Shown piece after piece: positions 1-6,372 of a stretch of DNA of 8,127 nucleotides. Where the stretch lies: assembly GCA_903893335.1 (NCBI GenBank), contig CAITLX010000330.1, forward strand, positions 1-8,127, read 5' to 3'. Position 1 is the stretch's first letter, and each line of letters starts with the position of its first letter. The DNA is from an uncultured delta proteobacterium (GTDB lineage Bacteria > Myxococcota_A > Polyangia > Polyangiales > Polyangiaceae). Under the pieces are notes generated by a model. It did no database searches. It saw only the letters and a program-made list of their open reading frames with translations, and was not told the DNA's origin. Made by a program: the position numbers and the translations under genes.

Positions 1-2452
1 GCGTGGTCTCGCCCGTGCCGTACGTCATGGTGCGCGAGCCGTCCCAGTAGGGGGCCCAGTTCATCGGGTCGGCGGAGTCGAGGGCGATCTGCGAGAGGCC
101 GAGGAAGCGCCGCAGATCGGGCGTGCCGCGGCGCAGGCCGAAGCCGTCGGCGGGGGCCACGAGCGGCGCGCCCGCGTGGAAGGTCTTGTCGCCGAGCGTC
201 ACGTCGTAGCGGAACGTGGCGAGATCGACGTAGGGCGCGGCGGAGGGGACGACGCAGCCCTCGACGGGGCGCGGCGCGAGCGGCCCGTGGTAGACGCTGA
301 GCTCGACCGGGTCGCCGGCGTCGCACGAGACGGTGACGCGGAAGGTGCCCGAGGGCTGCACCGCGGCGCAGCGGTACTCGCCCGTCTTGTGGTTGTGCAG
401 CACCACGGTGTCCTTCGGGGTCAGCTCGGGCAGGTCCTGCACCGCGAGCGACACGTCGTCGGTCTGACCGTTGTTGACGCGGATCTTCAGCAGCCCCTTC
501 TCGGCGTAGAAGATCGGGCCGAGCGCGCGCAGCACCATGGCGTCCTTCACGCCGCCGAGCGTCGAGCGCGTGCCGATCTCGCTGAGCATTCCGCCCGGGA
601 CGATCGACACCACGTCGTCGACCTGCGGCTCGACGCCGCCCATCACCGCGCCGGTGATGCCGCCGAGCGAGCCGCCGATGACGTGCAGGGGCGCCGCTCC
701 GCCGACGTCGACGGTGCCGTCGCCGTCGAAGTCGCCCGCGATGCCCGGCGTGCCGTGGCCGGCGGGGTCGAACGCCCACTTGGCCCGGCCGTCGAACGAG
801 CGCAGCGTGCGCACGATCTGCATCCCGTCGAGCATCGTCTGGCGCACCATGTCGCGGGTGTGAAAGACGTAGGCCGTCCAGAAGTCGTCGCCGGAGTCGA
901 CGCGTCCGTCGGCCGTCCAGTCGATGGCGCGTCCGCGGATGAGCGCCTCGCCCAGTCCGGCGATGCCGGCGTCCTTGAAGTAGCTCCGCACGAGGCCGAG
1001 CTGCACGTTCGTCACGCTGAGGCCGTGGCTGGGGCCGTCGATGCCCATCGTCGCGATGCCGTAGCTGGCGAGCAGGCCGGCGAAGGGGAGCGCGTCGAAC
1101 TTGCTGCCGCCGTGACCGTGAATGAACATCGCCACCGGCGCGGGGCCGGTGCGCTGCTTGGGCACGAACATCCAGAACGAGACGTCCTCGCCGCGCGGCG
1201 CGGCGTCGAGGCTCCACACCTGGCGGTAGAGCGGGAGCATCGCGCCCGCGGCGTCGGTGCGCGGAAAGAGCTGCGGCGAGCGGATGGCGCCGGCGACGAC
1301 GAAGTCGACCGACTGCATGGTCGCCTGGAAGACCGCCTTCTCGGACGCCGACGAGCCCGTGAGCTCGAGCAGCTGCAGCGCGAGCGGGATGAAGACGCTC
1401 ATGGGCACGACCTTGGTGTTGGTCACGCCCGGCGCCGCGTCGCGGATGTCGTCGATGCGCGAGAGGGTGGGGGGGAAATCGGTGCCCACCTGCGCCATCG
1501 GCCCGAGGCCGTAGAGCCCGTCGCGCGCGACGCGGTAGTCGTGGCTGATGCTCTGCGTGGTGAACGACCAGGCGAAGCCGACGTCGGCGGTCGAGAGGCC
1601 GTAGCGGCCGAGGCAGCCGGGGAGATCGGCGAGGGCGGCCGTCTGCTCGGCGTGGTTGACCCCCTCGAACGGCGAGCGGATCGGGGCGCCGGCGGGCGAG
1701 GTGAGGCGGCGCGTCAGCACGACCGCGTAGGTGGTCGCCTCGCGCATCGGCACGACGGGCTTGAGGATGAGCGTGTTGCTCTCGCGCTCGTAGAACTCGA
1801 GCAGCTGCGAGCCGGGCTTCCCGTCGCGCGTGTTGGGGTGGTCGAGGATGCCGTCCATGTCGGTGTCCTCGCCCGGGTCGAGCACGCCGTTGCCATTGAC
1901 GTCCTCCTCGACCTCCTCGAACACCAGCGTCTGCAAGGAGGCGCGCGGGTCCACGTCGTAGACCTCCTGCTGCGCGAGCACCTGCGGGTAGTTGCCCTGT
2001 CCGAGATCGAGCGGGACCGCCTGGCAGAGGCCGGGCGAGCCCGGCGTCACGTCGAGCACGAGGACGGCGTCGTCCTGGTAGTCGAAGTTGTCGTCGCCAT
2101 GACGGCGGAGGATGACCTCGGGGTCGATCGGCGCGTCGAAGCTGACGCTGATCGGGGCGAGCGTCCCCCAGCCCGACAGCGCGTCGAGCTGGGCGCGCGT
2201 CGCCTGCTCCCAGGCCGTCGGCCCCGCGAGCACGCTCGCGTTGAGCCGACGCAGCGTGGGCGAGGTCGCGTCGTAGCGCGTGGCGAAGTCGTTCGGCAGC
2301 GGGATCTCCGCGAAGGGTTTGTGGAACGCGTCGAAGCGGACCATCGGCCCAGTGCCGGGCTGCGCCCGACCGAGCGAGGCCGGGGCGTCGGAGAGGCAGC
2401 CGCTCGTCGCGCCGAGCGCGAGCAGCACGGGAAAAAAGCGGGACAGGTTCAT
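1..2452 (-). CDS. Cys-anchored lipoprotein with alpha/beta-hydrolase (VolA/bacterial lipase-like) fold, partial at C-terminus
   Basis: The frame is open for 817 codons from ATG 2452 to the left edge without a stop. A short signal peptide (MNLSRFFPVLLALGATSGC) ends in a lipobox-like TSGC, so Cys19 is the likely lipid anchor. The segment at residues 45-60 (FAEIPLPNDFATRYD) followed by a beta-rich region with an Ig-like edge at 226-255 resembles the N-terminal part of VolA-type surface lipases. Residues 184-204 form an Asp/Asn-Gly calcium-loop array (DVNGNGVLDPGEDTDMDG), and a second loop lies at 574-582 (DFDGDGTVD). The hydrolase core shows an HGHGG oxyanion motif at 445-449 and a GGSLGG nucleophile elbow with Ser595. 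A beta-rich insert (about 675-725) follows. The acid and His of the triad are not identified and probably lie off the window. It is likely a surface or periplasmic esterase, lipase or phospholipase; the substrate is unknown. The fold assignment is strong and the VolA link moderate. The gene probably has its own promoter downstream of the kinase gene. Confidence 0.88.
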   Translation of the reverse strand, partial: MNLSRFFPVLLALGATSGCLSDAPASLGRAQPGTGPMVRFDAFHKPFAEIPLPNDFATRYDATSPTLRRLNASVLAGPTAWEQATRAQLDALSGWGTLAPISVSFDAPIDPEVILRRHGDDNFDYQDDAVLVLDVTPGSPGLCQAVPLDLGQGNYPQVLAQQEVYDVDPRASLQTLVFEEVEEDVNGNGVLDPGEDTDMDGILDHPNTRDGKPGSQLLEFYERESNTLILKPVVPMREATTYAVVLTRRLTSPAGAPIRSPFEGVNHAEQTAALADLPGCLGRYGLSTADVGFAWSFTTQSISHDYRVARDGLYGLGPMAQVGTDFPPTLSRIDDIRDAAPGVTNTKVVPMSVFIPLALQLLELTGSSASEKAVFQATMQSVDFVVAGAIRSPQLFPRTDAAGAMLPLYRQVWSLDAAPRGEDVSFWMFVPKQRTGPAPVAMFIHGHGGSKFDALPFAGLLASYGIATMGIDGPSHGLSVTNVQLGLVRSYFKDAGIAGLGEALIRGRAIDWTADGRVDSGDDFWTAYVFHTRDMVRQTMLDGMQIVRTLRSFDGRAKWAFDPAGHGTPGIAGDFDGDGTVDVGGAAPLHVIGGSLGGITGAVMGGVEPQVDDVVSIVPGGMLSEIGTRSTLGGVKDAMVLRALGPIFYAEKGLLKIRVNNGQTDDVSLAVQDLPELTPKDTVVLHNHKTGEYRCAAVQPSGTFRVTVSCDAGDPVELSVYHGPLAPRPVEGCVVPSAAPYVDLATFRYDVTLGDKTFHAGAPLVAPADGFGLRRGTPDLRRFLGLSQIALDSADPMNWAPYWDGSRTMTYGTGETT

Positions 2453-2536
2453 CGTGGATACCAAGAGTCTCGTCGGCCAGCTCGAGCGCCGAGGGCGGAG
2501 CATGCGTCGTCCGGGAGGGAGCCGCGACGCGGTTCG

Positions 2537-2565
2537 ATGACATAGCAGCGACTGGATCGTGTCAA
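2537..2565 (-). promoter_or_regulatory. sigma70-like promoter for the lipoprotein gene, overlapping the kinase stop codon
   Basis: On the minus strand a perfect TTGACA (2565-2560) contains the TGA stop of the kinase gene. The sequence TGCTATGTCAT follows. It can be read as TGTCAT at 17 bp spacing (2542-2537), or as an extended -10 TGn-TATGTC at 15 bp spacing (2544-2539). It is a conspicuous AT-richer patch in a GC-rich region and points at the lipoprotein start about 85 bases downstream. The leader between it and ATG 2452 has no clear Shine-Dalgarno sequence. Function is inferred from consensus and position only. Confidence 0.5.
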
Positions 2566-5000
2566 CCGGCGGACCGACCGCGCGGGGCGAGCGAGCCGCT
2601 CGCGGCGCGCGCCTGGAGCGCGTCGCGCACCTTGTCGGCCAGGTCCTCGGTCGAGAAGGGCTTTTGGAGGAACTGCACCCCCTCGTCGAGCACCCCGTGG
2701 TGCGCGATGACGTCCGCGGTGTAGCCCGACATGAACAGGCACCTCGTGCCCGGGTGCAGCGACGACACCTTCTCGGCGAGCTCGCGGCCGTTCATCTCGG
2801 GCATGACGACGTCGGTCATCAGCAGGTCGATCTTCCCGGAGTGCTCCCACGCGAGTCGCAGCGCCTCGCCGGGCGTGCGCGCCGCGAGCACCGAGTAGCC
2901 GAGCTCCTCGAGCATCATCTGCGCGAGCTTGAGGACGGCCTGCTCGTCCTCGACGACGAGGATCGTCCCGCGGCCATGCGAGCGCGCCGGCGCGGACGAG
3001 GAGCGGCGCGGCGCGTCGGCGCTCATCGCGTAGCGCGGCAGGTAGATCGTGAAGGTCGTCCCGGCGCCGCGCTCGGAGCGCACGTGGACGAAGCCGCGGT
3101 TCTGCTCGACGATGCCGTAGACGGTGGCGAGGCCGAGGCCGGTGCCCTTGCCGACCTCCTTGGTCGTGAAGAAGGGCTCGAAGAGGTGCGCGAGCACCTC
3201 GTCGCTCATGCCGCAGCCGTCGTCGCTCACGGCGAGCCGCACGTACTCGCCGGGGGTGGCGCCGGGGTGCGCGGCGCAGGAGCGCTCGTCGAGCGCGGCG
3301 TTGGCTGTCTCGATGACCAGCTTGCCGACGTTGGCGATGGCGTCGCGGGCGTTGACGCACAGGTTGGCGAGCACCTGGTGGATCTGCGAGGGGTCGACGT
3401 TGACCGGCCAGGGCTCGGCGCCGGGCGACCAGTCGAGTTGGACGTTCTCGCCGATGATCCGCTGCAGCATCGCGAGCATGCCCGCCACGGTGTCGTTCAG
3501 GTTGAGGATCTGCGGGGCGACGGTCTGCCGGCGCGCGAAAGCGAGCAGTTGACGGGTCAGATCGGCCGAGTGGCGCGCAGCCGCGCGGATCTCCTCGAGG
3601 TGCTCACGAAGAGGCGGCGTCGGGTCGACGCGCGCGAGCGCCAGCTCGGCGCGGCCGATGATGACGCCGAGCATGTTGTTGAAGTCGTGCGCCACGCCGC
3701 CCGCGAGGCGGCCCACCGACTCCATCTTCTGCGCCTGCTGCAGCTGGTCCGCGAGCTTGGCCTTCGCCTGCTCGGCGTGCTTGCGGGCGGTGACATCGAC
3801 GAGCATCGTCAGCAGGCACCGCTCGCCGTGCAGCTCCATCAAGCTGCCCGACAGCTCGAGCACGCCGACCTCGCCGTCGCTGCGCCGGAACTCGACGGGG
3901 TACTGATCGATCTTGCCGTGCTCGCGCAAGAGCTGCATCAGCTCGTGGCGCTGCGTCGCGCGCGCGTAGGTCCCGAGCTCCATCGCCGTGCGCCCGATGG
4001 CCTCTTCGCGCGCGTAGCCGTACAGGCGCAGCGCCGCCTCGTTGACGTCGAGGATCGTGCCGTCGGCGATCTTGCTCACGACGATGCCGATCGGGCTGCC
4101 GCCGACGACCGCCGAGAGCCGGCGGTTGGTCTCTCGAAGCTCCGCCTCGGCCGCCTTGCGCTCGGTCACGTCCTCGGCGGCGGAGAAGACCCTGCCGCCT
4201 TGCGCGGTCTCGATGACGTCGCCCCAGTACCGGCAGACGACGGCCTTGCCGCTCTTGCTGCGCAGGTTGAGCTCGATGTTCGAGCGCATGCCCCCGGACT
4301 GAAGGGCGTGGAGCATCCGCGCGCGCTCCTCGGCGCTGACCCAGCCGAGCTCGACCGACGTCCGGCCGACCGCCTCGTCGCGGCTGAACTCCGAGAGGCG
4401 ACAGAAGGTGTCGTTGACCTCGAGGTACCTGCCGGTCGCGAGATCGCTGATCGTCATCAAGAGCGGGCTGTTGTTGAACGCGGTGACGAGCAGCGCCTTG
4501 CTGTCGTGCAGCTCCTCGTCCGTGCGCTTGCGCTCGTTGATGTCGTCGAACATCGCGAAGACCTTGTCTCCGACGATGACGCCGTAGATCTGCGTCGTCT
4601 TGACCGCGCCGTCCCTGCACGTGACCCGGTACTCCGCGCGCTCGATCTCGCCGCCCGAGGCGATCGCCTGGTGGACGAAGCCCATCCACCGCTCGGTCAC
4701 CTCCGCGCGGTACGCCTCGTCGGGGTACGCGAGGAGCCACCAGCGGTCCATCGTGCGGATCTCGTCGTGCGGGTACCCGAACGTCTCGACGGCTCGTCGG
4801 TTGATGCACTCGATGGTGCCGTCCATCGCCACGATGGCCATCGACGTGGGGATGAGCTCGATGATGGCGCGCAGCTGCAGCGCGCTCGCGCGCGAGGCCT
4901 CGTCGGCGGTCGTCGCGGCCACGCCCCGCTCGAGCTCGGCCACGCGCGCCAGCAGCTCGTCGTAGGTGGGCCTGGGCCGGGTCGCGTCGTGGCTGTCCAT
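2562..5000 (-). CDS. Soluble hybrid sensor histidine kinase: PAS-PAS-PAS-HisKA-HATPase-receiver
   Basis: This is an 812-residue protein with no signal peptide or membrane segment, so it probably senses an intracellular cue. A short coiled-coil N-terminus (about 12-30) precedes three PAS domains at about 40-157, 165-282 and 290-406, each ending in a D(I/V)NERK / DVTERK / DVTARK-type PAC signature. The dimerisation domain carries the phosphoacceptor H438 in GGVAHDFNN, the form seen in CckA-like and many myxobacterial kinases. ATP-binding boxes are N550 (NARDA), D593-DGCGM, FEPFFTTK at 607-614 and GTGLGLA at 619-625. The receiver (about 679-793) has the acidic pair E684/D685, phospho-acceptor D730 (TDVVMPEMNG), S758 and K780, all intact. 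It can therefore autophosphorylate and relay the phosphate to its own receiver; a separate phosphotransferase and output regulator are expected but not seen here. The start ATG 5000 is preceded by GAGGGCGGGG and lies 13 bases after the stop of the small coiled-coil gene, implying an operon. The ligand and target are unknown. Confidence 0.96.
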   Translation of the reverse strand: MDSHDATRPRPTYDELLARVAELERGVAATTADEASRASALQLRAIIELIPTSMAIVAMDGTIECINRRAVETFGYPHDEIRTMDRWWLLAYPDEAYRAEVTERWMGFVHQAIASGGEIERAEYRVTCRDGAVKTTQIYGVIVGDKVFAMFDDINERKRTDEELHDSKALLVTAFNNSPLLMTISDLATGRYLEVNDTFCRLSEFSRDEAVGRTSVELGWVSAEERARMLHALQSGGMRSNIELNLRSKSGKAVVCRYWGDVIETAQGGRVFSAAEDVTERKAAEAELRETNRRLSAVVGGSPIGIVVSKIADGTILDVNEAALRLYGYAREEAIGRTAMELGTYARATQRHELMQLLREHGKIDQYPVEFRRSDGEVGVLELSGSLMELHGERCLLTMLVDVTARKHAEQAKAKLADQLQQAQKMESVGRLAGGVAHDFNNMLGVIIGRAELALARVDPTPPLREHLEEIRAAARHSADLTRQLLAFARRQTVAPQILNLNDTVAGMLAMLQRIIGENVQLDWSPGAEPWPVNVDPSQIHQVLANLCVNARDAIANVGKLVIETANAALDERSCAAHPGATPGEYVRLAVSDDGCGMSDEVLAHLFEPFFTTKEVGKGTGLGLATVYGIVEQNRGFVHVRSERGAGTTFTIYLPRYAMSADAPRRSSSAPARSHGRGTILVVEDEQAVLKLAQMMLEELGYSVLAARTPGEALRLAWEHSGKIDLLMTDVVMPEMNGRELAEKVSSLHPGTRCLFMSGYTADVIAHHGVLDEGVQFLQKPFSTEDLADKVRDALQARAASGSLAPRGRSAG

Positions 5001-5013
5001 CCGAGCCCCGCCC

Positions 5014-5256
5014 TCACTCCTTGGTCTTGAGCTTCGCGTCGTTCTCCCGGATGAACGCCCGGATCTCGTCGGCCATGTCGAGCAGCTTGGTCCACTGCTC
5101 CTTGTAGAGCGTCACCGGGAAGCGCCCCATGCCGTAGATCGACAGCGCGCCCTTCTCGCTCACCTTCATCGAGACGGCGCGCGAGCTTCGCTGCTTGAGC
5201 GCCTCGTTCTCCGCGCGCAGCCGCTCGACTTCCGCCTTCAGGTCTTCGTCGCTCAT
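5014..5256 (-). CDS. Small coiled-coil protein of 80 residues, first gene of the kinase operon
   Basis: The 80-residue protein begins with a charged heptad helix (residues 1-24, with L6, V10, L13, N16 and L20 on one face) that could dimerise. A compact segment follows: a likely beta pair (about 28-50, VSMKVSEKGALSIYGMGRFP) and then an amphipathic helix (about 51-75, YKEQWTKLLDMADEIRAFI). There is no signal peptide, membrane segment or Cys. The ribosome-binding site GGGAGAGA sits 7 bases before ATG 5256. The stop is 13 bases from the kinase start, so the two are almost certainly co-transcribed. I recall similar short proteins with an SVYGLGRFPVTLY-like core in other bacteria, but cannot name a function. 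From position it may be an adaptor or modulator of the kinase; this is inference. Codon use matches its neighbours. Confidence 0.88.
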   Translation of the reverse strand: MSDEDLKAEVERLRAENEALKQRSSRAVSMKVSEKGALSIYGMGRFPVTLYKEQWTKLLDMADEIRAFIRENDAKLKTKE

Positions 5257-5324
5257 CGTCTCTCTCCCGTGGTGAACGGTGGCCGCGCACGCGGGGTCGG
5301 ACGGTGCGCGTGCGTCACCGGCGT

Positions 5325-5367
5325 GTCCGCCCCTGGAGCGGCGAGTCTACGCCGACTCGGGGCGGAC
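5325..5367. repeat. Imperfect long inverted repeat in the divergent intergenic region
   Basis: Nine-base arms GTCCGCCCC (5325-5333) and GGGGCGGAC (5359-5367) are perfect complements. Inside them, CGGCG (5339-5343) pairs with CGCCG (5350-5354) around a 6-base loop, and GAG/CTC can pair between the two stems with small bulges, giving about 17 pairs. An alternative inner pair, CGAGT (5342-5346) and ACTCG (5355-5359), has a different centre. It lies between two divergent genes, so it cannot terminate either. It may be an operator shared by both or a structured leader. I see no clear -35/-10 pair in 5257-5422. Confidence 0.6.
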
Positions 5368-5422
5368 GGGGAATCGCCCGGTCACACTCCGGCGCGCTCG
5401 ACGGACGGACGGAGCACAGCCC

Positions 5423-6256
5423 ATGATGCCCGCCCGCGCCTTGCCCACCGACCTCCGCTCCCTGCTGGCCCGCCCGGCGCTGCGCCGGCAGATCGCCGAC
5501 GTGGTGCGCGCCAAGGCGCCGCCGGACGCGGTCGAGGACCTCGTGCAAGCGACGCTCGTCGAGGCGCTCGCCGCTGCGTCGCCCCCCGAGGAGCCGGAGG
5601 CGCTGCGGCGCTGGGTGCTCGGCATCGCGCGGCACCTGGTGGCCGATCACCACCGCGCGCGGCGAGGCGAGGACCGCGTGTCCGTCTCGGAGCTCTCGAC
5701 GCCCGCTCCCTCGCACGGCGCGCGCGATCTCGAGCGGTGGGTCGAGGGCGTCGTGCCCGCGGGCGAGGAGCACGCGCGCACGGTCGAGTGGATGATGCGC
5801 GAGGGGGATGGCGAGAAGCTCGAGCACATCGCTGCCGCCGAGCGCGTGCCTGCGCCGCGCGTGCGCCAGCGGGTGTTTCGGCTGCGCAAGCTGCTGCGCG
5901 AGCGGTGGCGCGAGGAGCTGGCGCTCGTCGGCGTGATCGCGCTCGCGTGGGCCGTGTGGCACCTCACCCGCCCGGCGCGCGAGGCGGCGGTGTCGCCGGA
6001 CCGCGGGACGGCGCCGATGGACGAACCGCGCGAGCGGGCGCAGCCGACCCCCTCGTCGGCGCTCGCGGCCTCTGCCTCTGCCGCCCCCCCTGCGCCGTCG
6101 CTCTCCGCCCCCGCGCCGCCTCCGCGTCCGACGGCGCCAACCCCAAGCCCCTCCGGATCGTTCGGCGTGCCGGGCGCGTTCGGCTCGTCGGAGTCCCTCG
6201 GCTCGTCGCCCCGTCCGCAGCCGCAGCCGCAGCGCCGCGCCGCGCCGAAGAAATAG
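5423..6256 (+). CDS. ECF-like sigma-70 family factor fused to a C-terminal transmembrane helix and Pro/Ala/Ser-rich tail
   Basis: The protein has 277 residues. Sigma region 2 is at about 18-82 (VEDLVQATLVEAL, then RWVLGIARHLVADHHRARR as the -10-binding helix). A short linker follows, and region 4 is at about 117-160 with an HTH of form EHIAAAERVPAPRVRQRVFRLRKLLRE. A normal ECF factor would end near here. This one continues into a single hydrophobic helix (about 165-182, LALVGVIALAWAVWHLT) and a low-complexity tail (about 195-277) rich in Pro, Ala and Ser that ends basic (RRAAPKK). The likely topology is sigma domains in the cytoplasm and tail in the periplasm, which would tether the factor to the membrane. 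The start ATG 5423 is chosen because GGAG lies 8 bases upstream and the sigma fold begins soon after. The open frame extends back to 5279, but that part (MAAHAGSDG...) has no recognisable domain and crosses the inverted repeat. No separate anti-sigma gene is adjacent. Family assignment is strong; membrane control of activity is inference. Confidence 0.85.
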   Translation: MMPARALPTDLRSLLARPALRRQIADVVRAKAPPDAVEDLVQATLVEALAAASPPEEPEALRRWVLGIARHLVADHHRARRGEDRVSVSELSTPAPSHGARDLERWVEGVVPAGEEHARTVEWMMREGDGEKLEHIAAAERVPAPRVRQRVFRLRKLLRERWREELALVGVIALAWAVWHLTRPAREAAVSPDRGTAPMDEPRERAQPTPSSALAASASAAPPAPSLSAPAPPPRPTAPTPSPSGSFGVPGAFGSSESLGSSPRPQPQPQRRAAPKK

Positions 6257-6295
6257 CGGCGGGCGCCGCGTAGGCCGTCACGTTCGGCCGCGCCG

Positions 6296-6372
6296 CGACG
6301 ACGGACCTCCCGAGCCCGCGACGCTCGCCCCTCTCGCCGGGCGAGCGCGGGCGTGGAGGTCCCCATGCGTCG
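6296..6372 (+). promoter_or_regulatory. Nested hairpin hiding the ribosome-binding site of the esterase gene
   Basis: Four nested arms pair in order. CGACG (6296-6300) pairs with CGTCG (6368-6372). GGACCTCC (6303-6310) pairs with GGAGGTCC (6355-6362), which is the esterase Shine-Dalgarno region. GCCCG (6314-6318) pairs with CGGGC (6348-6352). CGCTCGCCC (6322-6330) pairs with GGGCGAGCG (6339-6347) around an 8-base loop. This is about 27 pairs with small internal loops, and the AUG (6365-6367) sits in the outermost internal loop. There is no U-run, so a classical intrinsic terminator is not indicated. It is seen directly in sequence; regulation of translation is inference. Confidence 0.65.

Noticed and set aside
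176..2545. Plus-strand open frame of 789 codons
   Set aside because: It is antisense to the lipoprotein gene. Its translation is a low-complexity mix of Arg, Ala, Glu, Val and His with no domain, as expected from GC-rich third positions; the minus frame has a signal peptide and hydrolase motifs.
2559..5030. Plus-strand open frame of 823 codons
   Set aside because: It is antisense to the hybrid kinase along its whole length, with a compositionally biased product and no motif. The minus frame carries every kinase and receiver signature.
5279..5422. Upstream extension of the sigma gene to an earlier start
   Set aside because: The added 48 residues show no domain and run through the inverted repeat. 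ATG 5423 has a GGAG at good spacing.
4966..6273. Plus-strand open frame of 435 codons
   Set aside because: It crosses the small gene, the divergent region and the sigma gene in another frame; its product is Arg/Ala-rich with no domain.
6256..6289. Two 5-pair stem-loops (6256-6269 and 6273-6289) just after the sigma stop as an intrinsic terminator
   Set aside because: The stems are short and there is no T-tract. Small hairpins of this size are common in such GC-rich sequence.
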